Of a stretch of 5,794 bases of DNA, positions 1 to 5,794 are shown in pieces. This DNA comes from Desulfotignum sp. (GTDB lineage Bacteria; Desulfobacterota; Desulfobacteria; Desulfobacterales; Desulfobacteraceae). The position numbers and the translations under genes were made by a program. The stretch lies in assembly GCA_011390235.1 (NCBI GenBank), contig JAABSS010000065.1:1-5794 (forward strand), given 5' to 3'. A model generated the notes under the pieces. It had not been told where the DNA came from and ran no database searches. It saw nothing but the letters and a program-made list of their open reading frames with translations. Every line of letters begins with the position of its first letter. Positions within the stretch are counted from its first letter, which is position 1.

Positions 1-39
1 CAAAGAATAAAGCCGCCACTTAAAAGGGATAGTACCCAT
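1..39 (-). CDS. Probable start of the next operon gene, product unknown (cut by the window edge)
   Basis: An ATG at 37-39 opens a frame that runs to the window edge, giving MGTIPFKWRLYSL (13 residues). It begins 9 bases after the flippase TGA (49-51), matching the tight spacing of the other genes, and a GGAGG at 53-57 lies 13 bases upstream, somewhat far. A closer ATG at 50-52, overlapping the flippase stop, ends at a TAA after three codons and is not a gene. Thirteen residues are too few to name a family; a further glycan gene would be expected from context. Confidence 0.4.
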   Translation of the reverse strand, partial: MGTIPFKWRLYSL

Positions 40-48
40 GTTACGCTT

Positions 49-1422
49 TCATCCTCCGGATATGATTTTTTCAGGTTCTTTTACAGGTTCGGATGCACGG
101 TTTTTATTTACCAAAATCGCTGAAAACACAAGCAATGCCGCATTAACACCCACAACCGCTGCCAGTATCCCTTTCACCTGCCAGTAAAACGCCCCCGCAG
201 TATAGGCTGTAACAGCAGCAGCTGCGACCACACCCCATATAACTGCCAGCAGGTCGGTACGCATGTCATAGCTGAATTTTAACAGCAGCTGCCGGGCAGC
301 TGCAAAACACCCACCTGCAAAAAAAAGCCAGGGAAACATCCAGCTGTAAGCCCGGAACTCAACTCCCAGCAAAAAGGTTCCGGCCATGGGGTATGTAAAA
401 AAAAGCAGCACAGACAAAAAAACAGAAAAAGTCATAATGCCCAGAACTGCATAATTGTTAATATGTTGTCTTTGACCGGAAGATGCGGTTTTACCACCCG
501 GTTCCACCACCTGATACAAAACCGGTTCTATGAGCAGAACCATAAAATTGCTGACCAGCAGCATGGGAATGAATGCCAGCTGATATACCGCTGCATATCC
601 GCCCACCTCTTCCGGGCTGCCGAAATACTGCAGGGCCCAGCGCTCGGACATCATCACCAGCCAGACACAGATACTGCTGACCACCAGCGGTGACTGAAAA
701 GAGCGCATGCGGGCAATATCCATTTCACCGTCCGGCAGGGCAGGCCCTTTTATTTCTGTCTGGTCTCTGTGAAAGAGCCGGTATAAAAAGATGCCGTGAA
801 CAATTACAACCAGGATACCGGCCAGGACAAATCCGGTGAGGACTGTTTCTGCAGCAGGCAGTGTAAAAATAACTATCAGGCCGATGGCAAAACCAAAACG
901 CAGTATTTCAAATCCTCCCTGAATAACCCCCCGGAACCGTCTTTCACGGGCAGCATCTTCCAGTCCCATTGCCACCCGGTTGAACACCAGAATAACGGCA
1001 AAAAATCCGGTTACCAGAATCAGACAGGTGCCTGTAACAGCATGAAAGTACTGGCTGTACAGAATGGCAATGATACAGCACAGCCCGATGCCCGCTGTGG
1101 ACCGCACCATGGACTTTCCCAGGTTCTGCAAAAATCCGCGGGGTTTTCCGGCCCTGCACCACAAAGAATAAAAGCGCACAGCGGTCCTTCCAATGGGATC
1201 CCCGAAAATCAGAACAGCAAGTGTCGAAAGACTGATGGCCAGAGCCAGCCTTCCATACTCATCTGTGGCCATCAGGTGTGTTAAAAAACGGGTACCGGCA
1301 AAAAGAGCCATAACACTGCTTATGAGTCCGAATCCCACCCAGAAGGCCTCATTTGCCCAGGCCCAAGCCTGTTTTGCCTCCTTTCCGGTATGCTTGTTCT
1401 TATCTTGAATTATCCCTGCCAA
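49..1422 (-). CDS. Wzx-like polysaccharide flippase (MOP/MATE superfamily)
   Basis: A 457-residue inner-membrane protein with about twelve hydrophobic segments (roughly 27-50, 60-76, 108-124, 130-150, 172-188, 194-216, 244-262, 276-296, 322-344, 360-380, 391-410, 415-438), the topology and length of Wzx proteins. MSERWALQYFGSPEEVGGYA (258-277) resembles the conserved stretch at the start of the second half in this family, and the ends are polar with a charged C-terminal tail. Such proteins move undecaprenyl-diphosphate-linked glycans to the periplasmic face. It fits as the export step for the sugar loaded by the upstream transferases. The start appears to be the TTG at 1420-1422: the same frame has the aminotransferase's TAA two codons earlier (TAA GTT TTG), and no ATG precedes the first membrane segment. 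No good ribosome binding site precedes it, so translation may depend on ribosomes ending the aminotransferase. Sequence in this family varies greatly, so substrate cannot be predicted. Confidence 0.88.
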   Translation of the reverse strand: MAGIIQDKNKHTGKEAKQAWAWANEAFWVGFGLISSVMALFAGTRFLTHLMATDEYGRLALAISLSTLAVLIFGDPIGRTAVRFYSLWCRAGKPRGFLQNLGKSMVRSTAGIGLCCIIAILYSQYFHAVTGTCLILVTGFFAVILVFNRVAMGLEDAARERRFRGVIQGGFEILRFGFAIGLIVIFTLPAAETVLTGFVLAGILVVIVHGIFLYRLFHRDQTEIKGPALPDGEMDIARMRSFQSPLVVSSICVWLVMMSERWALQYFGSPEEVGGYAAVYQLAFIPMLLVSNFMVLLIEPVLYQVVEPGGKTASSGQRQHINNYAVLGIMTFSVFLSVLLFFTYPMAGTFLLGVEFRAYSWMFPWLFFAGGCFAAARQLLLKFSYDMRTDLLAVIWGVVAAAAVTAYTAGAFYWQVKGILAAVVGVNAALLVFSAILVNKNRASEPVKEPEKIISGG

Positions 1423-1425
1423 AAC

Positions 1426-2622
1426 TTAAGAAACAGCCTTTTTCATGATCTTTTGCATCTGGTCAATCACATATCCCATGGATGCCGGGGTAAGGGTCGG
1501 ATGCACCATGAACATGACCGATGTTTCCCCGAGTTTGCGTGCAACCGGCAGGTAATAATTTTTCCCGCTACTGTCCTTTGCAGACCCCTGTATCCGGCAG
1601 TTGCCCTTTGTAAACGCTTTTTCTTTATATATTTCCGGGCAGATCCCTGTATTGCAGGGTATGCCTGCATTATTTAATGCATCAATAACCCTGTCCCGGT
1701 TCCAGGCACCATTTAATGCCTCCTGATCAATAAACACATAATATTTGTAATAGGCATGATAACACGCCGGTCCGGGTATGGTTGTCCGAAGCCCGGGCAT
1801 ATTTGCAAAGGCCTGGTTCAGCTGATCCGCATATGTCCGTCTTTTTTCCACCCAGGCATCCAGTTTTTTGAGCATCACACAGCCCATGGCCGCCTGTATT
1901 TCCGTCATCCTGGCATTGGTGCCAAAACTGTTTATCAGCCACTTGAATCCGGGATCATGGTTCTGGCAGAAAGCGTCGTCATAATCTTTTCCATGATCTT
2001 TGAAACTCCAGACCTTCTCCCGGATGTCTGCACGGTTTGTCACCAGCATGCCGCCTTCACCGCCGGTGGTCATGATTTTGTCCTGGCAGAAGGAAAAGAT
2101 GGCGCAGTCCCCGAAACTGCCGGCCTTTTTCCCTTCAAATTTTGCCCCGTGTGCCTGGGCACAGTCCTCTATAAGAAAAATTCTGTTCTGTTCGCAAAAA
2201 GAAGATATTTTTTTCAGATCACAGGGCCAGCCCCCCAGGTTGACGGCGATCACTGCCTTTGTTTTCGGGGTGACAGCTTGTGAAATGGTTTCCAGGGTGA
2301 TGTTCTGGCTCACCGGATCCACATCCACAAAAACAGGCACCGCGCCCTGCAATGCCACACAGGAGGCCGAGGCAACAAATGACCGGGGGGTGACAATCAC
2401 CTCATCTTGTTTTCCTATACCCAGAGCCATCAATGCCATGTCAAGGGCCAGGCTGCCGTTGGCAAGGGCCACGGCATGGTCTGTTCCGATATAGCGGGCA
2501 AATGCATTTTCAAACCGGTTCACTGCATGGCCTGTCCACTGGTTTACCTTGCCGGATTTCAGTACATTGACGGCCGCCTGGATTTCATCATCTGAAAAAA
2601 ACGGCCAGGGTGCAAATTCCAT
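1426..2622 (-). CDS. PLP-dependent sugar aminotransferase, DegT/DnrJ/EryC1/StrS family
   Basis: A 398-residue cytoplasmic protein of normal family length. It has NGSLALDMAL (55-64), where the cofactor phosphate is bound in this family; IEDCAQAHGA (151-160), with D153 expected to pair with the pyridine nitrogen of PLP; and SFCQDKIMTTGGEGGM (177-192), with K182 the expected Schiff-base lysine. GTNARMTEIQAAMG (234-247) is the usual conserved block before the C-terminal domain. These enzymes move an amino group from glutamate to a keto-sugar nucleotide. Next to the WbpM/PglF-type dehydratase, the likely substrate is UDP-4-keto-6-deoxy-GlcNAc, aminated at C4 as by PglE. Other 4-keto sugars, such as those handled by perosamine or viosamine synthases, use close relatives, so substrate is inferred from context. 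The ATG follows the acetyltransferase stop by one base and has a good ribosome binding site. All catalytic residues expected are present. Confidence 0.94.
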   Translation of the reverse strand: MEFAPWPFFSDDEIQAAVNVLKSGKVNQWTGHAVNRFENAFARYIGTDHAVALANGSLALDMALMALGIGKQDEVIVTPRSFVASASCVALQGAVPVFVDVDPVSQNITLETISQAVTPKTKAVIAVNLGGWPCDLKKISSFCEQNRIFLIEDCAQAHGAKFEGKKAGSFGDCAIFSFCQDKIMTTGGEGGMLVTNRADIREKVWSFKDHGKDYDDAFCQNHDPGFKWLINSFGTNARMTEIQAAMGCVMLKKLDAWVEKRRTYADQLNQAFANMPGLRTTIPGPACYHAYYKYYVFIDQEALNGAWNRDRVIDALNNAGIPCNTGICPEIYKEKAFTKGNCRIQGSAKDSSGKNYYLPVARKLGETSVMFMVHPTLTPASMGYVIDQMQKIMKKAVS

Positions 2623-2623
2623 A

Positions 2624-3025
2624 TTATCTCTCCAGGACCTTCATGATTTTAACCGGGCAGCCAAAGGCCACAACATTATCAGGGATGTCTTTGTTCACAA
2701 AGCTGTGGGCGCCGATAACGCTGTTCTCTCCAATGGTAACACCCGGCATTATGGTGCTGTGGCTGCCGATGCGGCAGTTTTTCCTTAACAATACACAGCC
2801 TTTTTTCCCATCTATGGTGGAAACCGAATATACGGAACAGTGCGATCCCACCTGGACAAAGTCTTCAATCACCACACCTTCCTTGGCATTGATATACACA
2901 AATGCACCGATATCTGTTTTGTATCCCAGACAAAACCCTGCCGTGCCCTGAACCACCCAGTGGTATTTTGTGGGCCTGCCCTCGATGATTTCCGGATATT
3001 CCCAGTTTTCAAACCTGTCATTCAT
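2624..3025 (-). CDS. Hexapeptide-repeat (left-handed beta-helix) acetyltransferase, short form, probably acting on an amino-sugar nucleotide
   Basis: A 133-residue cytoplasmic protein. After a short N-terminal arm (PTKYHWVVQG, 18-27) it shows hexapeptide turns of the left-handed beta-helix fold: IGAFVYINA (39-47), VVIEDFVQVG (51-60), CRIGSHS (84-90), IMPGVTIGENSVIGAHSFV (92-110), and the closing PDNVVAFGCPVKI (115-127). Proteins of this fold use acetyl-CoA; H62 in VGSHCSVYS is a possible catalytic base, by inference only. It lies between the PglC-like and aminotransferase genes, so the simplest role is N-acetylation of the 4-amino group on the UDP-sugar, the job PglD does in Campylobacter. 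It lacks the N-terminal Rossmann-like domain of PglD (about 195 residues), so it is at most a functional counterpart. O-acetylation of a sugar, or acetylation of another amino sugar, cannot be excluded. Its ATG overlaps the previous stop by 8 bases (ATGAATGA), with a GGGGA 9 bases upstream. Confidence 0.87.
   Translation of the reverse strand: MNDRFENWEYPEIIEGRPTKYHWVVQGTAGFCLGYKTDIGAFVYINAKEGVVIEDFVQVGSHCSVYSVSTIDGKKGCVLLRKNCRIGSHSTIMPGVTIGENSVIGAHSFVNKDIPDNVVAFGCPVKIMKVLER
2628..2633 (-). promoter_or_regulatory. Ribosome binding site GGAGAG for the aminotransferase gene
   Basis: GGAGAG on the minus strand, with 7 bases between its GGAG core and the ATG at 2620-2622. It is the clearest Shine-Dalgarno site in the window and is formed by the last sense codons of the acetyltransferase gene (CTG GAG AGA TAA), a compact arrangement that would couple the two genes. 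Confidence 0.75.
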
Positions 3026-3632
3026 TTTTTGTGTTCCCCATAAATTCTTCAGCTGTCACCTGCCCTTCCTGGTGTATACCGGCCTGTTTATACACCTGGA
3101 CCAGGGTCATCAGCAAAATCTTCATATCAAGGAAAAAATTGTGGTGATCAACATACCACACATCCATTTTGAATTTTTCCTCCCAGGAGACGGCATTTCT
3201 TCCGTTCACCTGGGCCCATCCCGTGATCCCGGGCCGCACTTCATGCCGCCTGGCCTGCTGCCTGTCATACCGGTCCAGATACTGCATCAGCAGCGGCCTG
3301 GGTCCCACCAGGCTCATCTCCCCTTTTAAAACATTCATCAACTCCGGCAGTTCATCCAGACTGGATCTGCGCAGCAGGGCGCTGAACCGGACAAACCGCT
3401 GCGCATCCGGCAAAAGCCTGCCTGATGCATCCGTGTCATTGGTCAACGACCGGAATTTATACATCATGAACGGCCTGCCCTTCAATCCCGGCCGCATCTG
3501 CCTGAAAACAACCGGAGATCCCAGTTTCAGCCGCACCAGCACGGCAATCAGTATAAGCAGCGGCAGCAGGGCGGCAGCCAATACCAGGGCCATGGCAAAA
3601 TCAACCAGACGTTTCATGGTATTCCGGTACAA
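3018..3632 (-). CDS. pglC: Initiating phosphoglycosyl transferase, PglC-like (bacterial sugar transferase family)
   Basis: A 204-residue monotopic phosphoglycosyl transferase, close in length to Campylobacter PglC (about 200). It attaches a sugar-1-phosphate, in PglC that of UDP-N,N'-diacetylbacillosamine, to undecaprenyl phosphate on the cytoplasmic face. One hydrophobic segment (about 11-33) carries P24, the proline that breaks the re-entrant helix in PglC. The catalytic Asp-Glu dyad is D93-E94 in SSLDELPEL, at the same numbers as in PglC. Other family marks are YKFRS (58-62), SLVGPRPLL (107-115), RPGITGWAQVNGRN (133-146) and the end stretch EGQVTAEEFMG, which resembles the PglC tail. I prefer the TTG at 3630-3632: the resulting MYRNTMKRLVDF aligns with MYEKVFKRIFDF of PglC, and an AAAGGA lies 11 bases upstream. 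An ATG at 3617 would remove five residues. Co-localisation with dehydratase, acetyltransferase and aminotransferase genes supports a bacillosamine-type donor, but specificity is inferred. Confidence 0.93.
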   Translation of the reverse strand: MYRNTMKRLVDFAMALVLAAALLPLLILIAVLVRLKLGSPVVFRQMRPGLKGRPFMMYKFRSLTNDTDASGRLLPDAQRFVRFSALLRRSSLDELPELMNVLKGEMSLVGPRPLLMQYLDRYDRQQARRHEVRPGITGWAQVNGRNAVSWEEKFKMDVWYVDHHNFFLDMKILLMTLVQVYKQAGIHQEGQVTAEEFMGNTKNE

Positions 3633-5517
3633 TCCGGCGCAATTCCTTTCTTATTTCATCCGGGTCTCTCATCTCTGCTGCTTTTTTCAAATTATCCAGC
3701 CTGGCCGCAAGAAGGCTCACATCACCGGTATGGCTGTTCAGGACCCTGATTTTTTTATGATTTGTGGGAATGACCCCTTCCTGATCGGTCATCAGCTCTT
3801 CATATAATTTTTCTCCGGGCCGCAGACCGGTGTAGACAATTTTGATATCCACATCCGGCTCAAACCCTGAAAACCGGATCAGATCCCTTGCCATGAGGTC
3901 GATTTTCACCGGCTCCCCCATTTCAAGGATAAAAATCTCCCCGCCTTTTCCCATGGCACCGGCCTGGAGTATCAACTGGCAGGCCTCAGGGATCAGCATG
4001 AAATACCGGATCATGTCCGGATGGGTGACGGTCACGGGTCCGCCTTCCTGAATCTGCTTTTTAAAAAGGGGAATCACGCTGCCCACACTGCCGATGACAT
4101 TGCCGAACCGCACTGTCATAAACCGGGTATTTGATGCTGGTGCAGACCCCTGATTCGGGGCTGGGTCAATATTTTTTTTCTGGACCAGCAGTTCTGCAAT
4201 GCGCTTGCTTGCTCCCATGACATTTGACGGATTCACAGCTTTATCGGTTGATACAAATACAAATCTGTCACATCCGGCATTCCGGGCTGCTGCCACAAGA
4301 TTCTCCGTGCCGCAGATATTGTTTTCCACAGCCTTCCAGGGATGGTTCTCCAGCATGGGGACATGCTTGTAGGCAGCCGCATGAAACACAATTTCCGGAC
4401 AATACCGGCCAAATATCCCGGACAGTTCCGCTTTGTTCTGGATATCGGCAAGCACCGGAACCACTGCAACATGTGCAAAATTTTTTCTCAGTTCAAGATC
4501 GATTTCATACAAAGGACTTTCCGCCCTTTCCAGCAGGATTATCTTTTCAGGAGAAAACCGGCATATCTGCCTGCACAGCCCGGTACCGATGGAGCCCCCG
4601 GCCCCGGTCACCAGCACGCATTTTTGGCTCAGATAACCGCCGATCTCCTTTTTATCAAGCCGCACCGGTTCTCTTCCCAGAAGGTCCCTGTATTCAACAT
4701 TTCGAATGGCATTGATACTGATTCTGCCGTCAATCAATTCTCCCATGTCAGGAATGATTTTAAATTCCACATCCGCATTTTTGCACAGATCCACAATATG
4801 CCGCATCCGTTCCGAGCCGGCAGAAGGAATGGCAATGATAATGTCTTCTACCTCCATACTGCTGACCACGGAATCCAGCGCATCAATGGTATTCAGCACC
4901 GGAACCCCGTGGATTTTTCTGCCGGTTTTGGATATATCATCATCCAGAAAACCCACCACATGGGACTGCACAGAAGGGTTTTCCCGGAACTGGCGGCAGA
5001 TCTTTTCTCCGCAGTCCCCTGCCCCGATGATCAGCATGCGCCGGCCGGTGTGGTTGTTTTTCCGCAATATTGCCAGCAGCTTGTTCCCCAGATCCTGCAT
5101 ACGGACAGTTTCTGTGAAATTTTCAAAACACAGGCGGGTAAACACCCGAAGGCCGATGACCAGCATGACGGTCAAACACCAGTCAATGATAAAGACTGAT
5201 CTGGATACCATTTCAAATCTGTTTTTATAAAGAACAAATACAACCAGGACCATACTGGCAATTGTTGATGCCTTGATGATATTAATCAGATCATTGATGC
5301 TGGTATACCGCCACATGTTTTTATACAGATCAAAAAAGTAAAAACAGCCAAGCTTTCCTGCCAGAACAAAGAAAACCAGTTCCTTGAACTTTTCCATGGC
5401 CCAGACCGGTGTATCAAAATCAAACCGGATCAGATGGGCCAGATAAAATGATATCCATACCAAAACACCATCGAGCAGCAGCGTCACCAAAAGATTTCTG
5501 GTAATTTTAATTTTCAT
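3601..5517 (-). CDS. Membrane-bound UDP-sugar 4,6-dehydratase, WbpM/PglF/CapD type
   Basis: A 638-residue protein, the usual length of the large WbpM/PglF class. Four membrane segments lie at about residues 8-30, 47-64, 83-98 and 107-127. A first Rossmann-like domain follows with GAGDCG (165-170), then the catalytic short-chain dehydrogenase/reductase domain with TGAGGSIG (304-311) for NAD(P). The catalytic stretch reads STDKA (423-427) and NVMGASKR (432-439). T424, D425, K426, M434 and K438 have the same spacing as the PglF residues T395, D396, K397, M405 and K409. Methionine in place of the usual tyrosine is the mark of the large class, which converts UDP-GlcNAc to UDP-4-keto-6-deoxy-GlcNAc without C5 inversion. 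RPGEKLYEEL (567-576) is also typical. I chose the ATG at 5515-5517; an earlier in-frame TTG at 5559 would add 14 residues inside the preceding gene. The expected product is the substrate of the aminotransferase downstream. The 3' end overlaps the next gene by 32 bases. Confidence 0.95.
   Translation of the reverse strand: MKIKITRNLLVTLLLDGVLVWISFYLAHLIRFDFDTPVWAMEKFKELVFFVLAGKLGCFYFFDLYKNMWRYTSINDLINIIKASTIASMVLVVFVLYKNRFEMVSRSVFIIDWCLTVMLVIGLRVFTRLCFENFTETVRMQDLGNKLLAILRKNNHTGRRMLIIGAGDCGEKICRQFRENPSVQSHVVGFLDDDISKTGRKIHGVPVLNTIDALDSVVSSMEVEDIIIAIPSAGSERMRHIVDLCKNADVEFKIIPDMGELIDGRISINAIRNVEYRDLLGREPVRLDKKEIGGYLSQKCVLVTGAGGSIGTGLCRQICRFSPEKIILLERAESPLYEIDLELRKNFAHVAVVPVLADIQNKAELSGIFGRYCPEIVFHAAAYKHVPMLENHPWKAVENNICGTENLVAAARNAGCDRFVFVSTDKAVNPSNVMGASKRIAELLVQKKNIDPAPNQGSAPASNTRFMTVRFGNVIGSVGSVIPLFKKQIQEGGPVTVTHPDMIRYFMLIPEACQLILQAGAMGKGGEIFILEMGEPVKIDLMARDLIRFSGFEPDVDIKIVYTGLRPGEKLYEELMTDQEGVIPTNHKKIRVLNSHTGDVSLLAARLDNLKKAAEMRDPDEIRKELRRIVPEYHETSG
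3644..3649 (-). promoter_or_regulatory. Ribosome binding site AAAGGA for the PglC-like gene
   Basis: AAAGGA on the minus strand ends 11 bases before the TTG at 3632 and 26 bases before the alternative ATG at 3617. The distance is slightly long for the TTG but too long for the ATG, which before it has only a weak CGGA. Together with the N-terminal match to PglC this favours the TTG start. The site lies inside the end of the dehydratase gene. Confidence 0.5.
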
Positions 5518-5794
5518 TAAAGCAAAACTTTCTGCGTATAAAAATGGAAAAAGAGCCAAATATAATACCGTACAAAAAATAGGTACCCAATAAAAAAATC
5601 CATCCCTTTGGCTGCAGCAGCATAACCGACACCCCGATGACCAGCTGCATCACGCCATACCCCAGGGACACTTTCCAATGCCCGATGCCGGCCTCGTTGG
5701 CCAGTATCTGGTAAATATGCTTGCGGTGGGGCTCTGTCAATGAATCTTTGTTTCTTATCCTGACAGCCATGGTAAATATCGCATCAAAATAAAA
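5507..5794 (-). CDS. Polyprenyl-phosphate sugar-1-phosphate transferase, WecA/WbpL/MraY superfamily (glycosyltransferase family 4), C-terminal part only
   Basis: The frame is open from the right edge to a TAA at 5507-5509, giving 95 residues; the start and the N-terminal membrane segments lie outside the window. An ATG at 5768-5770 exists, but the frame stays open upstream of it and reads FYFDAIFT, which matches the conserved F-x-F-D-x-x-x-T stretch of this family, so that ATG is internal. Next comes EPHRKHIYQ, the cytoplasmic loop motif (HRxHxYQ) of WbpL-type enzymes, thought to take part in sugar-nucleotide recognition. Two hydrophobic segments follow (roughly VSLGYGVMQLVIGVSVMLL and IFLLGTYFLYGIIFGSFSIFI), then a short basic tail. 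The family transfers a HexNAc-1-phosphate from a UDP-sugar to undecaprenyl phosphate at the inner membrane, starting a glycan chain. The donor sugar cannot be told from this fragment. The stop overlaps the next gene's ATG by 11 bases, so the two are probably co-translated. Confidence 0.88.
   Translation of the reverse strand, partial: FYFDAIFTMAVRIRNKDSLTEPHRKHIYQILANEAGIGHWKVSLGYGVMQLVIGVSVMLLQPKGWIFLLGTYFLYGIIFGSFSIFIRRKFCFNEN

Noticed and set aside
796..1284. 162-codon plus-strand frame opposite the flippase gene
   Set aside because: Its protein is a mix of Gln, Asn, Ser and Pro, the complement of a hydrophobic membrane-protein gene; no sign of a real product.
1756..2494. Two overlapping plus-strand frames (1756-2283 and 2000-2494) opposite the aminotransferase gene
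   Set aside because: Both are shadows of the aminotransferase; low-complexity composition and no family resemblance.
3169..3807. 212-codon plus-strand frame across the dehydratase/PglC-like junction
   Set aside because: It is antisense to two well-supported genes, has no domain and no convincing ribosome binding site.
4342..5199. 285-codon open frame on the plus strand opposite the dehydratase gene
   Set aside because: It lies wholly opposite a gene with clear catalytic motifs; its protein is rich in His, Gln, Pro and Phe with no recognisable domain, as expected of a frame created by the codon bias of the real gene.
5518..5559. TTG at 5557-5559 as an earlier start for the dehydratase
   Set aside because: It would place 14 extra residues within the preceding gene; the ATG at 5517 gives the usual N-terminus directly before the first membrane segment and the usual family length.
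1..5794. Search for CRISPR arrays, tRNA or rRNA genes, insertion sequences, attachment sites, promoters and terminators
   Set aside because: By eye I found no regularly spaced repeats, no inverted-repeat ends or transposase, no RNA gene, and no intergenic room for a promoter or terminator; the genes cover almost every base.

Overview
The window is one stretch of a single-strand (minus) glycan-assembly operon. It holds five complete genes, the 3' end of a sixth at the right edge, and probably the first codons of a seventh at the left edge. In transcription order (right to left) they are: the C-terminal part of a polytopic polyprenyl-phosphate sugar-1-phosphate transferase of the WecA/WbpL type; a membrane-bound WbpM/PglF-type nucleotide-sugar 4,6-dehydratase; a PglC-type monotopic phosphoglycosyl transferase; a short left-handed beta-helix acetyltransferase; a DegT/DnrJ/EryC1/StrS aminotransferase; and a Wzx-like flippase. 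An ATG that reads out of the left edge follows.

The four middle genes make biochemical sense together. The dehydratase would turn UDP-GlcNAc into the 4-keto-6-deoxy sugar, the aminotransferase would add an amino group at C4, the acetyltransferase would acetylate it, and the PglC-like enzyme would load the resulting UDP-N,N'-diacetylbacillosamine-type sugar onto undecaprenyl phosphate. The flippase would then move a finished lipid-linked glycan across the inner membrane. This follows from family membership and gene order; the sugar itself cannot be read from the DNA.

The genes are packed without real intergenic space: overlaps of 11, 32 and 8 bases, then gaps of 1, 3 and 9 bases. Two genes appear to start with TTG. 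This fits a single transcript with translational coupling. I see no promoter, terminator, RNA gene, mobile element, CRISPR array or substantial repeat, and no gene-free stretch near 300 bases.

The organism is a Gram-negative-type bacterium with roughly balanced base composition. The style of the proteins (a PglC/PglF set beside a WecA-like transferase and a Wzx) is reminiscent of Desulfobacterota or related sulfate reducers, but that is a weak impression. The locus looks like an O-antigen, exopolysaccharide or protein-glycosylation cluster. I do not see an undescribed kind of system; the most notable point is two structurally unrelated chain-initiating transferases encoded almost side by side.
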